Shown piece after piece: positions 7,422-7,715 of a DNA stretch of 7,715 nucleotides. The notes under the pieces were generated by a model. The model had not been told where the DNA came from, made no database searches, and worked only from the letters and a program-made list of their open reading frames with translations. Origin of the DNA: Calditrichia bacterium (lineage in GTDB: Bacteria; Calditrichota; Calditrichia; RBG-13-44-9; J042); NCBI GenBank assembly GCA_030430345.1, contig JAUIFT010000094.1:1-7715 (forward strand), given 5' to 3'. Position 1 is the first letter of the stretch, and each line of letters starts with the position of its first letter. The translations under genes were made by a program, and so were the position numbers.

Positions 7422-7715
7422 GTGGCTTCCAAAATTGAACATATAGAGATCGGGGAATTTATCCGGTTGGCAGAGCGTCATCCGGTGTTTGATGTGCGCA
7501 CACCGGCGGAGTTTGCGGATGGTCACATTCCCGGCGCTGTCAACCTGCCGCTATTTGACAATAACGAACGCGCGGAAATCGGCACCCTTTACAAGAAAGC
7601 GGGCAGGCAGGCGGCTATTTTGCAAGGGCTGGATTTTGTCGGTCCGAAAATGCGCGAGATGGTCGAATCCGTCATGGCGCAAACCAGCGAGAAAACCGTG
7701 CTGCTCCATTGCTGG
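7422..7715 (+). CDS. mnmH: tRNA 2-selenouridine synthase, N-terminal part (cut by window edge)
   Basis: The 98 visible residues are the rhodanese domain of MnmH (SelU/YbbB): VFDVRTPAEFADGHIPGAVN (22-41), LPLFDNNERAEIGTLYKKAG (42-61), and LLHCW at the end. Cys97 aligns in number with the essential Cys97 of E. coli SelU. The enzyme uses selenophosphate to replace sulfur in 2-thiouridine at the wobble position of certain tRNAs, passing through an S-geranyl intermediate. It acts in the cytosol and depends on SelD for selenophosphate. The P-loop half of the protein lies beyond the window, so integrity cannot be judged. Translation starts at GTG, bounded by an in-frame stop at 7407. The IPGAVNLPL and ERAEIGTLYKK blocks separate it from ordinary single-domain rhodaneses. 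Confidence 0.93.
   Translation, partial: MASKIEHIEIGEFIRLAERHPVFDVRTPAEFADGHIPGAVNLPLFDNNERAEIGTLYKKAGRQAAILQGLDFVGPKMREMVESVMAQTSEKTVLLHCW

Overview
The window looks like a chromosomal segment of a Gram-negative bacterium near the Calditrichota / Ignavibacteriota / KSB1-type lineages of the FCB group. The main evidence is a secreted protein whose C-terminus carries the NYPNPFNPET type-A sorting / FlgD-like module typical of those groups. A predicted outer-membrane beta-barrel protein and a signal-peptide-bearing tricorn protease agree with this. The exact phylum is inference.

Layout. Bases 1-117 hold an unidentified gene end or leader. Bases 123-3686 (+) form a two-gene unit: a DUF3570-type predicted outer-membrane barrel protein, then 15 nt later an 801-residue secreted protein with NHL-like propeller repeats, an internal FlgD-like Ig module, an unrecognised beta-rich domain and a C-terminal sorting module. 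A 297-bp convergent spacer (3687-3983) follows, with a strong inverted repeat and two competing GC hairpins. Bases 3984-7130 (-) encode a full-length tricorn-type S41 serine protease with an apparently intact catalytic tetrad and an N-terminal signal peptide. A 291-bp divergent spacer (7131-7421) separates it from the 5' part of mnmH/selU (tRNA 2-selenouridine synthase, +), which starts at GTG and is cut by the window edge one residue after its catalytic cysteine.

How the genes relate. Only the DUF3570 gene and the NHL/sorting-domain gene look like one transcription unit; both products should lie at or beyond the outer membrane. The tricorn protease is exported and would process peptides outside the cytoplasm. 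MnmH is a cytosolic tRNA-modification enzyme and probably belongs to another unit. I see no mobile element, CRISPR array, tRNA or rRNA. I found no clear evidence of an undescribed multi-gene system. The best leads are the DUF3570/sorting-domain pair and the structured convergent spacer.
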